From positions 26,800,272 to 26,864,271 of the forward strand of contig NC_081405.1 of the NCBI RefSeq assembly GCF_030272615.1: a DNA stretch of 64,000 nucleotides. Reading direction: 5' to 3'. Source of the stretch: Cryptomeria japonica (lineage: Eukaryota > Streptophyta > Pinopsida > Cupressales > Cupressaceae). How positions within the stretch are numbered: the first letter of the stretch is position 1; each line of letters starts with the position of its first letter. Made by a program: the position numbers and the translations under genes. Shown piece after piece: positions 47,626 to 58,970 of this stretch. The notes under the pieces are model-generated. The model was not told the DNA's origin and ran no database searches. It worked only from the letters and a program-made list of their open reading frames with translations.

Positions 47626-48759
47626 ATTCTGAGGTGGACTGATTTTTGACCAGGATAGACTAGTTTTGACACGGATAGAGTTTATCACTAAGTTGTTGAT
47701 TTGTTTTCTCCAGTTTTAGTATTCTAGTTTTAGTTTTAGGGATGAAAACACAGGAAAACACGTAATATGAATAATAACTCCAATCACAGCATGCAAACCC
47801 TATGGAAATTGGTGAGAGAAGAAAACCTTTGCTTGTAGACTCAAGTACACACCCAATAGCTAATCAGAATACGGTCACTGAGTCTCACACAATGGATTCT
47901 CAACGTCGTATTATCCGACTCCAAACACTAATGGGGGCACAAATGACAAGTATCTTGGGAGAGTTACTATCTCTCTTGCACAAAGATTATCAACCTTTCG
48001 AAGGTGAACCGGGTAGCTTCTAATCTTATAGTTCTTAGTCAGGAATTATGTTTGAAATTACCCCTTGAAGTCACACAAGCATGATTGAGGCCTATAGCCC
48101 AACAAGGTACCGAAACAAGTTGTAGTCACGTAAATGTGATTGAGACCGCGAGGCCATACAAAATGCTCGATATGAGAGATCTCAAAGAGAAAACTCAAAT
48201 ACTCCCATCCTCTAAGACTTTAATCATCAGAAGCCTATTTATTATAGTGAGTTAGAATGCTCAAGTCCAGCTATACTCACTTGGGTCGTTCTCATAGGGT
48301 GATTACTTTTTCCCACTGTGACAAGCCCACTAAAGGTACACAAATCTCAATTTTAGAAAAAGCCTCAAGGGTCTAGATTTATAATGGTCTGTAAAAGGCA
48401 AGAGCATACTCTCCTACCTCTTAGATTTTTCTAAAAACACAAAAGACAAATTTTTTCATTAACCAGATAGCAATTTAAGTGCCTAAAAAAATGAATTTAA
48501 AGAATACACGATGTTTGGTTGATTCTCTTTAGGCAACCTGCAAAAACAATTTATCAGTAGTCATGTTGTTTTTATTCTTATTCTTTGACATGCGTATGTT
48601 TGATTGATAAATTCTTTGAAAAGCATCCTGCAAGAAACTGGTTAGGCTATGAAAATATCAAGCAGACAAAAGACAATTCAAGGTTAGCGTCAGTATCATC
48701 AAAATTTAATTCAAGAAAAACCCTGAAAAGGATTTTGCTTTAACCCAACAGAAAACAGA

Positions 48760-49015
48760 ATCGTACGATAATTATCATAGAATGAAATGACAAAAGACTT
48801 TTATCATACAAGTCAAAACTGAGCATAGGACGACAGAAGATAAAATCAGATAATCAGAACAGTGTGTCATACGACACCATTTTCTAATTCGTACGACAAA
48901 TAACATGCTTCAATATAATGTCGTACGATAAATAAAAGGCTTCAATATAATTTTGTACGATGCAGTGATACTACTCATACGATATTTCGCATAGGTTGTA
49001 CGAACGAAACCTGCA
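48760..49015 (-). repeat. TCGTACGA word array, leader part 2
   Basis: About ten copies or variants, next to the primer-binding site. They use the same word as 35220-35500 and 47280-47625, mostly with the TTTGTCGTACGA side on the minus strand. Confidence 0.8.
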
Positions 49016-49056
49016 GGATTAAAAAAATAATTTTGAGGCTGGAAAATTAGTTTTCT

Positions 49057-49074
49057 GCCCCACGGTGGGCGCCA
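49057..49074 (-). other. Primer-binding site of E3
   Basis: TGGCGCCCACCGTGGGGC on the minus strand, four bases after the 5' LTR end. It is the usual form in this clade and complements the 3' end of a tRNA; tRNA-Arg is the type usually reported for Tat/Ogre elements, which I could not check. Confidence 0.85.
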
Positions 49075-49078
49075 AAAA

Positions 49079-50037
49079 TGTGTGTGTGAAAAGTGGACCT
49101 GTATCTGTATCTAGAATACACAACACTTCAATTAATTCATTACATGTATGGTTAGATAGATATAAGCATGAATAATAAAACCATAACAAATCGACCTATT
49201 GCCTTCTAGTAGATGCAAGTTTAGATTGCTCTCATATTGCTAAGCTATCTAGTGACTAGACAACACCTAAATGAAAGATTTTTAATCTATATGAGCATGG
49301 ATTGAAGCTAGATGGATGCAAGATTTAAGCTAGATGATTTAAGCAATATGAAATATCTCAATGCGAATTCTCAATGAACCTAGAGCAAAAACAACATAAT
49401 AACAATATATTCTCTAGGATCTCTAAATGAGAGATGAGAGCCTGAATTTATAGAAAAATCAGAAAGAAACCAAAGGTTGAGATCAAATAATGTTGAACGG
49501 TCAAGATTTTCCAAGAGGAAGCACAATCCAGGGGAATTGATGTGATTGGATGCTTTTCTTAGTTTTAAAGGAAATTGAACTAAAATTAAGATTCAATCAG
49601 AAAAAACTGATTTATTCTCTATTTCATTCAATTTTAATATTTAATTTTTTTAATTGCTTTCTTTGAGATCATCTATCAATTTTTAATTTGTTTTTCAAGA
49701 TTATCTCCAATTGATTTCTTTTCTCAATTTTTAATTCTTTTTTTGGTCAATTAATTCCTTTCTTGAAGATTTGATGGCAAATTGATTTATTTAATTAAAT
49801 ATGCTAGGATATTCAATAAAATAACTAAGATAATTGTTTAAAATGATTTAATTGGAATGATTTATTAATTAAATAAATATTTAATTAATATTGAGTTATT
49901 GATTTGCCATGTGACATTCGATGATTAAAGGATTAATTGTGTGCTCAAGATTTATTTAATTGCCTTTGGTTAGGACCTTGGTGACGTTGTCGACATTAGG
50001 GGCCCATGGTTTAGATGACTATTTTTAGGGTATTACA
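49079..50037 (-). repeat. E3 5' LTR (959 bp)
   Basis: On the minus strand it runs TGTAATACCC (50037) to CACACACACA (49079). It pairs with the left LTR, differing at about 45 positions by eye. Confidence 0.92.
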
Positions 50038-50042
50038 ATATC
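50038..50042. other. Target-site duplication of E3, right copy (ATATC)
   Basis: Repeat of 32920-32924 directly after the LTR end. Confidence 0.85.
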
Positions 50043-50240
50043 AACTTGTAAAACAACTCAAGTTCCACAGCCATATCAACTTGTAAAACAACTCAAGTTC
50101 CACATTCATATCAACTTGCAAAACAACTCAATTTTTTCATTCACATCAAGTTGAAACAATGCATATCAACTCAAGTTCATATCAAATCCACATCATATCA
50201 AATCCATATCAACATCAGATCAACATCAACTTGAAACATT
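50043..50240. repeat. AACTTG/CAAGTT repeats, right part
   Basis: Continuation of the intron repeats interrupted by E3 (see 32790). The unit is about 35 bases. Confidence 0.75.
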
Positions 50241-50431
50241 GCAAATCAAATCAAGTTATCTCCAAAATCCATATCAAAAACATCATATCGAAACTCATAT
50301 TGGAAAAATTATCAAAACAATGACAACAGACACACAGACTAACTATCACACCCATCCTGGCAAAACTGGCAAACACCTACCTATCTTTCTTCATCTCATG
50401 AATCCTCACCAAATCCTATTTTCCCCAATTT

Positions 50432-50845
50432 TTTGCCCACGCACTAAAAACTTGTATCCACGCACTACACTGCTCGGCATGCACTATCAAAAAATCTCCA
50501 TGCGCTACCAAATGTACCCTAAGCGCTAAAACTTGGCTATGCGCTATCCTAATCTGGCTCTACATTGTAAAACTACCCTGATGTGCTAGGTCACACCTAC
50601 GCGCTAACCTAACCTACCCATGCGACCCCCTGCTAACCCTATGCGCTAGGTCTTCCCGATGCGCTACCCTTTTCTCCTTATGCGCTAGCTTGTGAACCTG
50701 TTGTGCTAAATGATGTCTATGCACTACCCTAACCCCCCGCTGGGCTACCAAAACCTACTCAGACACTACCCTAGTTCCTAGAACTCGACGCACTACCCTT
50801 TGTTTCGTATGCGCTAGGGTGCAGACCCTACGCGCTAACCGACAA
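50432..50845 (-). repeat. TAGCGCAT word array in E2's PMD intron
   Basis: About 18 copies or variants, seen on the plus strand as ATGCGCTA, so TAGCGCAT in the sense of the PMD transcript (minus). Counterpart of 5100-5545. Confidence 0.85.
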
Positions 50846-50925
50846 AAATCCACATGAACATTTGGAAAACATGACAAAAAAAGGACAAAACGAAAAGCAA
50901 AAAGGGCCAAAAATTGATGACTTAC

Positions 50926-50999
50926 CGGTGGTCCATAGTGGCGGGCCTCCGATACCTCTGAATGCGCTCGAATCGATGAGAAGCAAAGGGAATTGACAT
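50926..50999 (-). pseudogene. E2 opposite-strand PMD gene, exon 1
   Basis: ATG at 50999, 'SHRFER' as in E3 and E1, donor GTAAGT at 50925. At 74 nt it is one shorter than the 75 of E1 and E3; the lost base lies near 'RRPA', so exon 2 would be read out of frame. A worn TATA-like CATAAAAAGG lies at 51083-51074. Exon 2 is 30686-32680. Confidence 0.78.
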
Positions 51000-51392
51000 T
51001 TTGTCTTTTTCTCCAAATGTCACTTTCTCCAAAGTCAACAAGCACAAATGATCCAAAAGAAATCACTTTTTTACCTTTTTATGGGGTAAACGGAAATTAG
51101 GGTTACGTAGTGGAACATGAAAATTGCTCGTGGTCTCACTTCTAACCCTAACAAACATCATTATCAGGAGATGAATCAAATTATCGCATTCAACATAGAC
51201 AAAATTTTAAAATGCAATCAAATTTATCAACTCAAATCAAATTTTCACATTTTTGATTCATCTCCCAAGGGGGCATTATCAACATCATTTATCAAATCTG
51301 GAGCATCATTTATCAAATTTGGGACACGACATGAACATCTCGATACGGATGACACATCATTTTTCTCTGAATCAACATGTGCACACACGTCA

Positions 51393-51410
51393 CTTCAAAG
51401 AGGGGCAAAA
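51393..51410 (+). other. Polypurine tract of E2
   Basis: TTCAAAGAGGGGCAAAA directly before the 3' LTR start, matching E1 and E3. Confidence 0.75.
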
Positions 51411-52856
51411 TTTAGACGTATAAAATTGACCATATTCCTAAATGAATATTTAATGTTCATTTTATTCTCATTCCTCTATTTAGTTAAATCTAATTTAATT
51501 AAATCACCCACATTCCTCTACTTAAATTAAATAAATTATTCACTTTATTTATTTAAATTCACTTAAGCCTTTTATATCATTTTATTTAATCAAATCCCTT
51601 CTCTCTACTTTTTAATTAAATTTACATTTAATTAAATAGTTCACCCCAATTAAATAAATCTAATTTATGTTCCCCAACTTGCAACCAAATTAAAATAAAG
51701 CAATTTATTTTAATTAAATCCTATTATCCCTCACCCACTTGCATTTTCTTACATCTCCCACTTGCCTCCGAACCCTCTTCCTAAATTCTTCTAGAACCTA
51801 TCTAATCCTAATCAATTAACCTAAAACCCTTCAATTATCCCATTTCCCTAAATTTGAGGAGGTCACTTCTCAAATTTGGAGTAAAGTCTTCCAAAGGCAT
51901 TAAAGTCTTTATGCCTTCAACAAGCTAACTTGTTGAAAACCCCCAAATTTGGAAGGACTCTTACAAATTTGTCCCCAAAGTCTTCAAACCATTAATGGTT
52001 AACTAACCCTTTGTGGCATGGTTATAGACTTTTTCCCTAACTCAACTAAGCCAAGGGTCTCATCAAGAATTCATTTCTTGACCATGGTTATCCCTTTAAC
52101 CTTTGCACAAGAGTTTATCCTTTGGGTAAAAACTTTATCCAATGGATAACCTTAACCTAACCTTAACCTCTACCTTCTAAGGTAACCTTCATGCCTTCTC
52201 AAGCATTTAATTCTTCTTACCTCTCCTCTCAAGCAATCTTATGTTGACAATTGTCACTATTTCATTGGTGAGAATTGAAAACATGGATTGATAGCTTTCA
52301 ATCCTGACCCTTGATAAGATCCTTCAATCCTGACCATCCATTGCCCTATTTTTCCTATAAATAGAGCTCTCATTCCTCCATTTCTAGAATCCAAATCTTT
52401 AGCATCATACTTATACTTAATTTTAACAAGAATTTAGCCTCTCTTTGCAATAGAAATAAATCTAATAATCATTTTAGAGTATTTCTATCATCTTAGATTA
52501 AATCATATAGCTAGTATATCATGTTAGGATAGTATTTTTACCAACCTTGTCATCTTATCATCTAGTTTAGTTCATTTACTAGAATCATGCATAAATAGGA
52601 TGCATTCATACTAAATTCGATCAAAAGCATCCCTTGTTCTTGCATTCATCATCCCTAAGTCACTTTGCTCAATGATCTGAGAGCAAAGGCATTGGCTTAA
52701 GGGACCTTGTGAGATAGAGAACCATGGAACATTCCTTGGTAAGTTGAGCCATTCCTCATAGCTCCATAACTTGCAACAAGAGTCCCATGAGTGTGTGGGC
52801 AAGTCTTTGAATATTTTCACATTTTATGTTTCATCGAACCGCTTTTTCTGCATACA
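51411..52856 (+). repeat. E2 3' LTR (complete, 1446 bp)
   Basis: Begins TTTAGACG (E1 has TGTAGACG, so the G is mutated) and ends TGCATACA. TATAAATAG box at about 52359. It matches E1's LTR from end to end and the 5' remnant over 730 bases. Confidence 0.88.
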
Positions 52857-53089
52857 AGAACCTCTCTTGAAGAGGTCTATGAAGGAATGCACCCTGTTGA
52901 AGAATTCGGTCACCAAAATACAAGTTATCTCTGGCTATGAAGATGAACCAGATGACATAGAGATATAAGCTTCTCTATAGAAATATGAAGAATTTCTAAG
53001 GAAATATGGAGATTATGAGACATAAAATGGAACCCCAACATCTTAGTCATTTTGATGCATTCATAGACTAGTGTCATTTTGTAGTTTCA
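52857..53089. other. Unassigned stretch right of E2
   Basis: Frame from about 52857 reads 'LLKRSMKECTLLKNSVTK' to a stop at 52968, without recognised homology. It may be the start of E4's LTR or sequence E2 landed in. Confidence 0.3.
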
Positions 53090-54049
53090 ATTGACATTTT
53101 CAATTGTCATTTTAGATAATAGTTTTGCATTTAGGAGTGCAAAAGTTCGAAGTCAAATTAAAAAATTTATTTGACATAGTCTTAATTAGTTGTAATGTCG
53201 TATTTTTGCTCATTGCACCTCACCTATATATGAGGCTGCTCATTGTAATTAGTATCTTTATTTTATGCAACAAAACTCTGTCAAAGTGAAAACCAAAGTG
53301 ATACTTTGTGTTCAAATTTTGATTTTGCAAGCTTAATCAAAGAAGAAGATAATTTTGGTTCTCAAACTTTGAGTTGAGGTCATTTTTGTTCATGGTATAG
53401 ATGTTCTTATGTCATTTAGTTTATATTCTTAAAAAGATTAAGTTGAGCAATGTGAGTTGTGATATATTAGAAAGTATTTTGAATTTTCTAAGTAGACTTC
53501 GTGTTACTTTGTAAATTTGAAAGAATCATATGTGAATGACCATTCAAAGACTTTGTGCTTTGCGTTGTTGTTAGTGGAGGAAGTTATAATTGTACGCGAG
53601 TGGCAACATTAAGACTTTGTGCTTCTTTTGTTACTTGGAAAGTATTCGTTAAAGAGAGTCATTTGTAAAGGTTGATAGGATAGTGGTAAGAAGAAAACTT
53701 TGAGCTTTATTACTACTTTATTGTCCCATAAGTCACTTTTAGAAAATGGAACAACAAGAGGCTTTGTACTCTTATGGACACTTTGCTTCTAATTAGTATT
53801 TATTTTTGAATTACTGCAAGTGAGAATTGTTTTTCATTCTTAAGAAAAGGAATCCTTTTTAGATAGAGAACTGAGGAAATAATTACTCTGAAAAAAGAGA
53901 GTGAAGTAATTGTACCATCTTGGATTAGTGTAAAGTTAGAAGGTAGAATAAAATTAGATATAGATTGTAGTAGAAATGAGGAGCCTTCCCTTATAAATAT
54001 GAGAGACCTTATCTTGCCTGCTGAGAGAGTATAAAATTTTCACCCAACA
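53090..54049 (+). repeat. E4 5' LTR, left end unresolved
   Basis: Ends TTTTCACCCAACA. TATA-like CTATATATGAGG at about 53212. The U5 part with words like GACTTTGTGCTT and TATGGACACTTTGCTTC resembles the end of E5 (58110-58970). The start is a guess. Confidence 0.6.
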
Positions 54050-54073
54050 GTTTTGGGTGACTCTGCTAGGGAG
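54050..54073 (+). other. Primer-binding-site-like sequence of E4
   Basis: TTTTGGGTGACTCTGCTAGG directly follows the LTR end. It resembles the GACTCTGCTGGGGA sites of other plant gypsy elements. The primer tRNA is not identified. Confidence 0.55.
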
Positions 54074-54259
54074 ACGAGCACCTAACCAAGCGCTTAGCAT
54101 TCTAGTTGTAGTTTCCTTTGTGTTTTATAATTGGTGTATATTCTTGCTAATTTGTACTTGTGTTTTAATTTTCTACTCTGGCAAGTCAAAGTTACACGTG
54201 GGGGAGAAGAAATCAAGGTGTTGTTGATGCCATTTCTTAGCTTCTTTAAAAGCTTCATT

Positions 54260-54644
54260 TTGATTATTTACCTATGCATGCTAGTTCTTCTCCTCAAAGG
54301 ACAAGGAGTTTCCCACCTACCAGCCAAAGATCTCCTATTCCAAGTAAAGCTTCAAGTGCACCGAGGCCTTTGATTTTTCCACAAGTGCAATAGTTTGTAA
54401 TTCCTCCATATCAACCTATACAACCAGTAGCAATGGTTGCACATGGACCCTTGGGGCAAAATTTTGGTCCCCTTAATTTGAATCCACCTCTTCATCCTCT
54501 TGCACAACTTTCATTGAAGAATATTCCCAGGTTCTTTGGGGATTGAAAACAACACCCAGATGAACACATTGCGGCTTTCTATATTGCATGTGGAATTCTT
54601 GGTGTGGAGCATGAAGATGTCTTAGTGCGACTTTTTGTTGAGAC
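54260..54644 (+). pseudogene. E4 gag, first part
   Basis: Pro/Gln-rich start, then 'LSLKNIPRFFGD', a stop, 'HPDEHIAAFYIACGILGVEH' and 'VRLFVET'. E5 interrupts here; gag resumes at 58971 with the duplicated bases GAGAC. Confidence 0.75.
54640..54644. other. Target-site duplication of E5, left copy (GAGAC)
   Basis: Repeated at 58971-58975; the gag frame continues across the pair. Confidence 0.85.
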
Positions 54645-55079
54645 TGTTGTCCTCATTTTTTAATTTTAAAAAATATGACAACCCTTACAAAATTTTGGTT
54701 TAAATGTGTCATTTTTGTCTCCAAGGCATGTTTTACGAGGTGCAAAACTCACATTTTTTAGTGTCAAATCATTGGGGGGTGTCTTTGCCATCATTGTCCA
54801 AGTTTTGGTGAGTTTTGGTCATCGTTTTCCTAGCTTTTTGTGCAATTTCGGGTTTCAAAGCAGTCGCTACAGGTTGGAAATTTTACTCTAAGGCATACTT
54901 CTCGAGGCAAAAATTTTGCTTCTTGTTAAATTGGACTGATCTTTGTTTCATCCTTGATCCGCGTTTCAAATTTCATCACATTTCGAGTTCGTTTGCTATG
55001 TTTTTCCTTCAAAATCGGGTTTTATTCTTTGGACTGCAAGTGGAAATATTTTCTTGTTTTGCTAGTTGAGAGTTTTCTT

Positions 55080-56420
55080 TTGTTTTAGTGTTGTAGGGGG
55101 TTTTTCCAGCAACTACAAGTGAACTTTTTAAAAGACTTGTAACTTGTAACTTGATTTTTATTTCCCCTTTCCCCTTTTGGTCTTTTAAGTTGTTTGTAGG
55201 AACTTGTTAGACAAATTACAAGTTAAATTAAAAATACAAGTTTAATGAGAACTTGTAAGTTCTCATAAAAGTTCCTAATTTGTGCTTTTAACTTGTAATT
55301 ATGTCTTGTGTTTACTTGTAATGGGAGTTTTATTTCCCTATTGCAAGTTTTTAAGTTTTTATTTCTTTTAGTTGTAATGGGGGTTTTATTTTCCCATTGC
55401 AAGTCGTTTTGCTCTTTATGTTGTTTCTTTTTGTGTTCTTCTTCCCTAGAAACCCGAAATTGCTCAAGTAAGAGAAAAGTAATCCAATTTAAAACTTGTA
55501 AAGGGGTTTTAAAAACCCAATTGCATCTTTGGAGGGCACATTTGTTTGTACTTTGAAAGGAAGAACCTGACCTGCATTTTTGCTCCCACAAATCTGATTT
55601 TGATGGCATTCTTCCCCTAAATCTATTGAATCATTGATTATTGCCACATTTATCAACAAAAATGGTTTTATAAAACACGTTAGGCATTTTTGAAGGTGTT
55701 TTTGTTGGTTCTTACTAGGTCTTAGAGCATTTAGGTTCTTCCCAAGCCCATTTATTTTGGTCTAAGGCATTTGTCAAGCAAGGTTCATTGAATGCAAGTT
55801 GTAAATATGCAAGATTTTCCCCTCTTTCATTTTTCCTATTTACTTGTATTGGGATTTTCAAAAACTGATTACAAGTAATTGTGGTAATGTTGATCTTCCC
55901 CTTTGGTAAAAGGAGTTAGCATTCTTTTACAAAATTGCAATGTTGAATAATTGCTATGAGACTCATTCGTTTGATTTCGGGTTTTACAAATTTGATTACA
56001 AGTTGAAGTTTTTCCCTTTTTCCAAGTTGTCAAGTTGAAAATATTCCTTCCCATACATATACATGGTCATCCAAATTTGCCATCTTCTCCTTCATGTCAA
56101 AATCCCTTTCTCACCATTTCATTCATTCATTTCACTTTCATTCATTTTTCCCATTTCAAGTCTACTTGCAATCAGAATTTTAAAACCCGATTGCAGTTGT
56201 GTCTTCACTTGCAGTTAGCCTTCCAAAACCCGAAATTGGTCCAAAATGCACTAAAAAATATTTGAAAATGAGTCTTAAAGGTCCAATTACAAGTGCAAAC
56301 TTGTATTTTCCCATTACACCTATGAAGTTCCATGTTTGTTCTCCACAATTGCAAGTTAATGCTCTTGTTTTTCCACACATGTAATGTAGCTTCTAGAACC
56401 CGAAATTCACTTGTGAGCCC
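55080..56420. repeat. ACTTGTAAT / ATTGCAAGT word array in E5
   Basis: About 20 copies of ACTTGTAA, ATTGCAAGT or ATTACAAGT, in both orientations, often next to AAAACCCGA or GGGTTTTA. Further copies lie at 57890-58020. The two orientations can pair. Confidence 0.65.
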
Positions 56421-56429
56421 ATTTTTGCA

Positions 56430-57668
56430 TCAATTTGTCCCTTCCCTTGTCAGTCTTGTTTGCACACACGACCTACCAAATCAGTAAATTAAGGCATGGG
56501 CCTTATTCTGGAAGTAGATTCCAAGATTGGAGGATGATACAAAGAAAGAACAATAACATGATAGAGCCACACGAGGAGATGAATAAGTGATGTGAATGAT
56601 TGAGAGCATGGAATGTTTTCAAGCCAGAGATAGGCTTCTTACTTCATCCTTGCAAAGAAGTTTCCTCCTTTGGAGACTTCAAATTCTTCCTCTTCAAGTA
56701 CTACCAACCATATGTTGTATAGGCTGGCAAATGAAGTGCTCGCTTTAAAGAAGCAGATTTCACAAACATCCTTTCCCACTCCATATAAGGATGTTCCATG
56801 AAGGACCTACCCTAATAATGCTTTTAATTATGCAGCTAGAAATCAAAGTAAGTTACCTCCTCCTCCAGAAAGGTTGGCTCTCAAAGCACCTCCTATCAAT
56901 GATTCTGTAGGATATTATGAAATGGAGTAAGGAGATGACACTACTGAAGAAATTTCATTAGAAATTGTTAATTCCTTTCAAAAAGAAGGTGAGTTAACTA
57001 GTGACTCTAGCATCCAGTTGGTGACCTACTAGGAGCCTGGAGAAGTTAAACAAAGTGATGCCTTTGTGGTTTCCACTTGTTCTCAAGGGCATAATCAATT
57101 TGATCAACATACAAATGACAAGTTGAAGGCAAAAGATTCTCCACATTTGCTAACTTTACCTGCTCCTCCAGAAAGGTTGGCTCTCAAAGCACCTCCTATC
57201 AATGATTCTGTAGGATATTATGAAATGGAGTAAGGAGATGACACTACTGAAGAAATTTCATTAGAAATTGTTAATTCCTTTCAAAAAGAAGGTGAGTTAA
57301 CTAGCGACTCTAGCCTCCAGTTTGTGACCTACTAGGAGCTTGGAGAAGTTAAACAAAGTGATGCCTTTGCGGTTTCCACTCGTTCTCAAGCACATAATCA
57401 ATTTGATCAACATACAAATGACAAGTTGAAGGCATCAATTTATCCCTTCCCTTGTCAGTCTTGTTTGCACACACGACCTACCAAATCAGTAAATTAAGGC
57501 ATGGGCCTTATTCTGGAAGTAGATTCCAAGATTGGAGGATGACACAAAGAAAGAACAATAACATGATGGAGCCACACAAGGAGATGAATAAGTGATGTGA
57601 ATGATTGAGAGCATGGAATGTTTTCAAGCCAGAGACAGACTTCTTACTTCAGCCTTGCAACTAAATTT
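56430..57668 (+). repeat. Captured gag segment between 220-bp direct repeats
   Basis: 56430-56649 and 57436-57668 are near-identical direct repeats of LTR sequence. Between them, 56650-57162 matches E4's 59385-59876, and 57163-57435 repeats part of it (matching 59580-59849). The gag copies share E4's stops (after 'YYEME' and in 'VTY'). Confidence 0.85.
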
Positions 57669-58970
57669 CCTCCTGAAAAGCCAATACTACCCCAAGCAAG
57701 AAGATAAGATTGAAGTTCGTTGGTGAAAGACACAAAGATCATTAAGGATGCAAATTCATTCCGGTTCGAGATGTCTTTACCAATCCTAAATACTTCAAGT
57801 TCTTGCATCCTGAACCAGCGTGAAGATTTTCAAAACAAAGGATGATGTAGTTAGAGTCGTGTCTTCGGACACATATAATAGTTTCAATTGTGTATTTGTA
57901 ATTTTGTTTTGACAAGTTTACTTGTAAAAAATAAAAATAAAAATTTAATTGCAAGTTTATCAGTTGCACTTTTATAATTACAAGTAAGTTGATTACAAGT
58001 CAATTTAGAAAAGGACTTGTAATTTTGAATAAGTCTTAGTTAGTAGTTGGAATAAGTCATGGTGGTTGAGAGAATTTCTCAAGTTAGTTGGGATCCTCCC
58101 ACCCTTTTTCAAGACCTCTCTCCTATAAATACTTTAGGGGATCTATTGTAATTTTTATCTTTTGGCAATGCAACAAAATTCTGCCAATTTGTATGTGCAC
58201 TCTAAGACTTTGAGCTTAGATGTAAATTAAATTGCTTTCAATAAAAGAGGCAAGTTGTATTGAGACTTTGTGCCAATTCAAGTTGTTATGTGACGAGATT
58301 TTCTGGAGTTGATTGTGATTTTTGTTCTATTGTTCAAGAAGGATTTAAACTCAATCTTACAAACTTTGAGCTGCTAATTGCATTTGGAGATATTGGTTTG
58401 GTTTTTAGATTTGGTCTTGCAGACTTTGAGTTTATTATCACATTTGAAACTATTGTAGGACGCTTAAGCAAAGGGGTAACTTGTAGACTTTGTGCTACTT
58501 TTATTTTCTATGTTTGTGCATAAGAGGTGCATCACGTAGTTAGACTTTGAGCTACTACATATTGTGCTTGGTTACCAAAAAATAATTTAAAAAGGTTGAT
58601 AGGAGAGTAGATAGTTGAAGACTTTGAACTTTCTTTCTGTTTTCCCGTCCCAGAGAAGCAACAGAGGATTTTGTGCCTTTATGGAAACTTTGCTTCTTTA
58701 TTTAGTTTACTTCATTAATCATTTGTGCTTTCAACTGTGATTCTTTTATGAAAGAAGAGAAAAGAATACGTGTCTTTTTTGAAAAAAGAGAACAAGACAG
58801 AGTTTCACCCATATTTAGAATAGATTTAGAGTTAGAAGTTTATTTTTGAATTGTTGAAGTAGAAAGCAAGGGGGGACCCTTCCCTAAATTGGGAGAGTAT
58901 CATAGTCACACACTGTGGCTAAAACCACAATTTTGAACATTCCCCAGGTGTACAAAATTTTCAACCAACA

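Larger units (their letters stand above)
46991..49056 (-). other. E3 leader between primer-binding site and gag
   Basis: Two TCGTACGA arrays flank a block (about 47800-48480) that matches E2's leader: on the minus strand 'GAGAGTATGCTCTTGCC', 'GAACGACCCAAGTGAG' and 'CTCACTATAAT'. The 73-codon plus-strand ORF at 47802 is probably chance. Confidence 0.65.
32925..50037 (-). mobile_element. E3: structurally complete Tat-type element, 17.1 kb
   Basis: Two LTRs, target duplication ATATC, primer-binding site (49074-49057), leader, gag, protease, reverse transcriptase with dual RNase H and integrase on the minus strand (46990-39140), an opposite-strand PMD gene (35084-37513, plus) and a polypurine tract (33911-33898). 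It is related to E1/E2 but is a different family: LTR and word array differ. The two LTRs differ at about 45 of 960 positions by eye, plus small indels including one of 8 or so bases. Coding regions carry stops, so it is inactive. Confidence 0.92.
18957..52856 (+). mobile_element. E2: Tat-type Ty3/gypsy element carrying E3
   Basis: E2 reads on the plus strand: 5' LTR remnant (18957-19686), leader, gag-pol (21970-29379), spacer, opposite-strand PMD gene (exon 2 32680-30686, exon 1 50999-50926), polypurine tract and 3' LTR (51411-52856). Without the 17.1-kb E3 insertion it is about 16.8 kb. Gag-pol from about 22576 to 28224 lies in one frame broken by stops, so gag and pol were probably one ORF. 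No target duplication can be tested because the 5' LTR has lost both ends. Confidence 0.88.
54645..58970 (+). mobile_element. E5: 4.3-kb solo LTR with captured gag sequence
   Basis: Starts TGTTGTCCTC and ends CAACCAACA, flanked by GAGAC duplications, and splits E4's gag cleanly. I see no second LTR, primer site or pol inside. A TATA box (CCTATAAATAC, 58115) 860 bases before the end, and U5-like sequence similar to E4's LTR, indicate one very long LTR left by recombination. Its U3 contains a word array and a captured, partly duplicated gag piece. Confidence 0.72.

Noticed and set aside
47802-48023. 73-codon plus-strand ORF as a small gene
   Set aside because: It lies in E3's leader, antisense to gag, in a block conserved as non-coding with E2.
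50620-50660. Telomere-like CTAACCCTA
   Set aside because: It is a by-product of the GCGCTAACCCTATGCGCTA word array; no TTTAGGG tandem is present.
52611-52820. Minus-strand ORF of 69 codons, repeated at 19471
   Set aside because: It is the same LTR sequence in both places; the repetition reflects the LTR, not a gene.
54645-58970. E5 as a complete element with two LTRs
   Set aside because: No second copy of its start or end is found inside, and no primer site or pol; the internal 220-bp direct repeats do not reach the ends.
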